Shown here: positions 5,670-6,088 of the stretch, piece by piece
Position numbering within the stretch: position 1 is the first letter of the stretch
Layout: every line of letters begins with the position of its first letter
DNA from: Bacillota bacterium
Lineage (GTDB): Bacteria; Bacillota; UBA4882; UBA10575
Direction: 5' to 3'
Assembly: GCA_012512605.1 (NCBI GenBank)
Contig: JAAZDX010000228.1
Coordinates: 1 to 6,088, forward strand
Length of the DNA: 6,088 bases
Notes under the pieces: generated by a model
The model's database searches: none
Told to the model about the DNA's origin: nothing
What the model saw: only the letters and a program-made list of their open reading frames with translations
Position numbers and translations under genes: made by a program

Positions 5670-6088
5670 TCACGGTTCTTTCTTCTTTTTCAGCCGCTGT
5701 TGCCACTTTAAGAGCAGTTTGAGCGCTTCCAGCGGCGAAAGGTTGTCCAAATCAAGCTGGCGTAGTTCATTATATAAGTGGGCTTCATCGCCGCTAAAGA
5801 GCGACAATTGCACCGGTCTCGTCGGTAGCGCCACGGTTTGAGACCGTTCCTTCAACCCTTTCGCTTCAAGTTCGGTTAGGATCTGTGCGGCCCGGTCCAG
5901 GACCTCTTCAGGGATGCCGGCCAGACGCGCCACTTCAATCCCGTAGCTGCGGTCACTGGCCCCCGGCAGGGTCTTGTGGAGAAAGATAATGCCGTCCCCC
6001 TCCTTTGCCACCGCCACATTCAGGTTCTCCACCCCGTCCAACCGAGCGGCTAAAGAGGTCAACTCGTGATAATGGGTGGCAAAAAGGG
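5670..6088 (-). CDS. mutS: DNA mismatch repair protein MutS, C-terminal fragment (cut by window edge)
   Basis: MutS is the ATPase that recognises mismatches and insertion/deletion loops and then recruits MutL. Only the last 138 or so codons are present; the frame stays open to the right edge, so the true start lies outside the window. The visible part begins with LFATHYHEL, the conserved H-loop region of the MutS ABC-type ATPase. It continues with the family block KTLPGASDRSYGIEVARLAG and a helix matching the end of the ATPase domain. A QLSLF pentapeptide (5796-5810) matches the consensus for binding the beta sliding clamp. The extreme C-terminus, around DLDNLSPLEALKLLLKW, resembles the small helical domain that mediates higher-order MutS assembly, and it ends in a lysine-rich tail. 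The TGA stop is at 5670. mutL follows after 19 bases, so the two are almost certainly co-transcribed. Identity as MutS rather than MutS2 is supported by the clamp motif, the C-terminal domain and the mutL neighbour. Confidence 0.97.
   Translation of the reverse strand, partial: LFATHYHELTSLAARLDGVENLNVAVAKEGDGIIFLHKTLPGASDRSYGIEVARLAGIPEEVLDRAAQILTELEAKGLKERSQTVALPTRPVQLSLFSGDEAHLYNELRQLDLDNLSPLEALKLLLKWQQRLKKKKEP

Noticed and set aside
5670..6062. Separate 130-residue ORF starting at TTG 6062
   Set aside because: The frame continues upstream to the window edge and encodes LFATHYHE, so the TTG is an internal Leu codon of mutS.

Overview
The window is a compact run of seven genes, all on the minus strand. 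It looks like the chromosome of a Bacillota (Firmicutes) bacterium, probably from a clostridial-type lineage. The reasons are the gene order mutS-mutL-miaA-hfq followed by a YnbB-type PLP enzyme, a MutL that carries the endonuclease site absent from E. coli MutL, a short 80-residue Hfq, strong AGGAGG-type ribosome binding sites and probable TTG/GTG starts. Base composition is intermediate. The genus cannot be named from this sequence alone.

Layout in the direction of transcription (high to low coordinates). The 3' end of mutS enters at the right edge (6088-5670). It is followed by mutL (5650-3860), miaA (3855-2905) and hfq (2851-2609). These four lie 4 to 53 bases apart with no terminator between them and look like one operon. 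A strong hairpin with T-runs on both strands (2545-2575) closes it. Next come a YnbB-like PLP-dependent enzyme (best start TTG at 2499, ending 1252) and a small membrane protein with two zinc ribbons (1191-814). This pair has no terminator between its members and ends at a second hairpin terminator (about 770-803). Last is an MgtC/SapB-family membrane protein (658-14), which has its own leader of up to about 110 bases containing a clear inverted repeat.

How the genes work together. MutS and MutL are the mismatch recognition and nicking proteins of methyl-independent mismatch repair. MutS carries a QLSLF sliding-clamp motif, and MutL carries the metal-binding motifs of the nicking type. MiaA prenylates A37 of tRNAs that read UNN codons. 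Hfq is the Sm-like RNA chaperone. Their shared operon is conserved widely without an obvious shared pathway. The YnbB-like enzyme, the zinc-ribbon protein and the MgtC-like protein have no established functional link to these four or to one another.

Most of the window is conserved housekeeping DNA, and I do not see a new multi-gene system. The parts most worth a second look are the uncharacterised zinc-ribbon membrane protein, the structured leader of the mgtC-like gene, the U- and A-rich leader of hfq and the start-site correction of the YnbB-like gene. No stretch longer than 155 bases lacks a gene; the largest gap is 659-813. I saw no tRNA, rRNA, CRISPR array, insertion sequence or attachment site.
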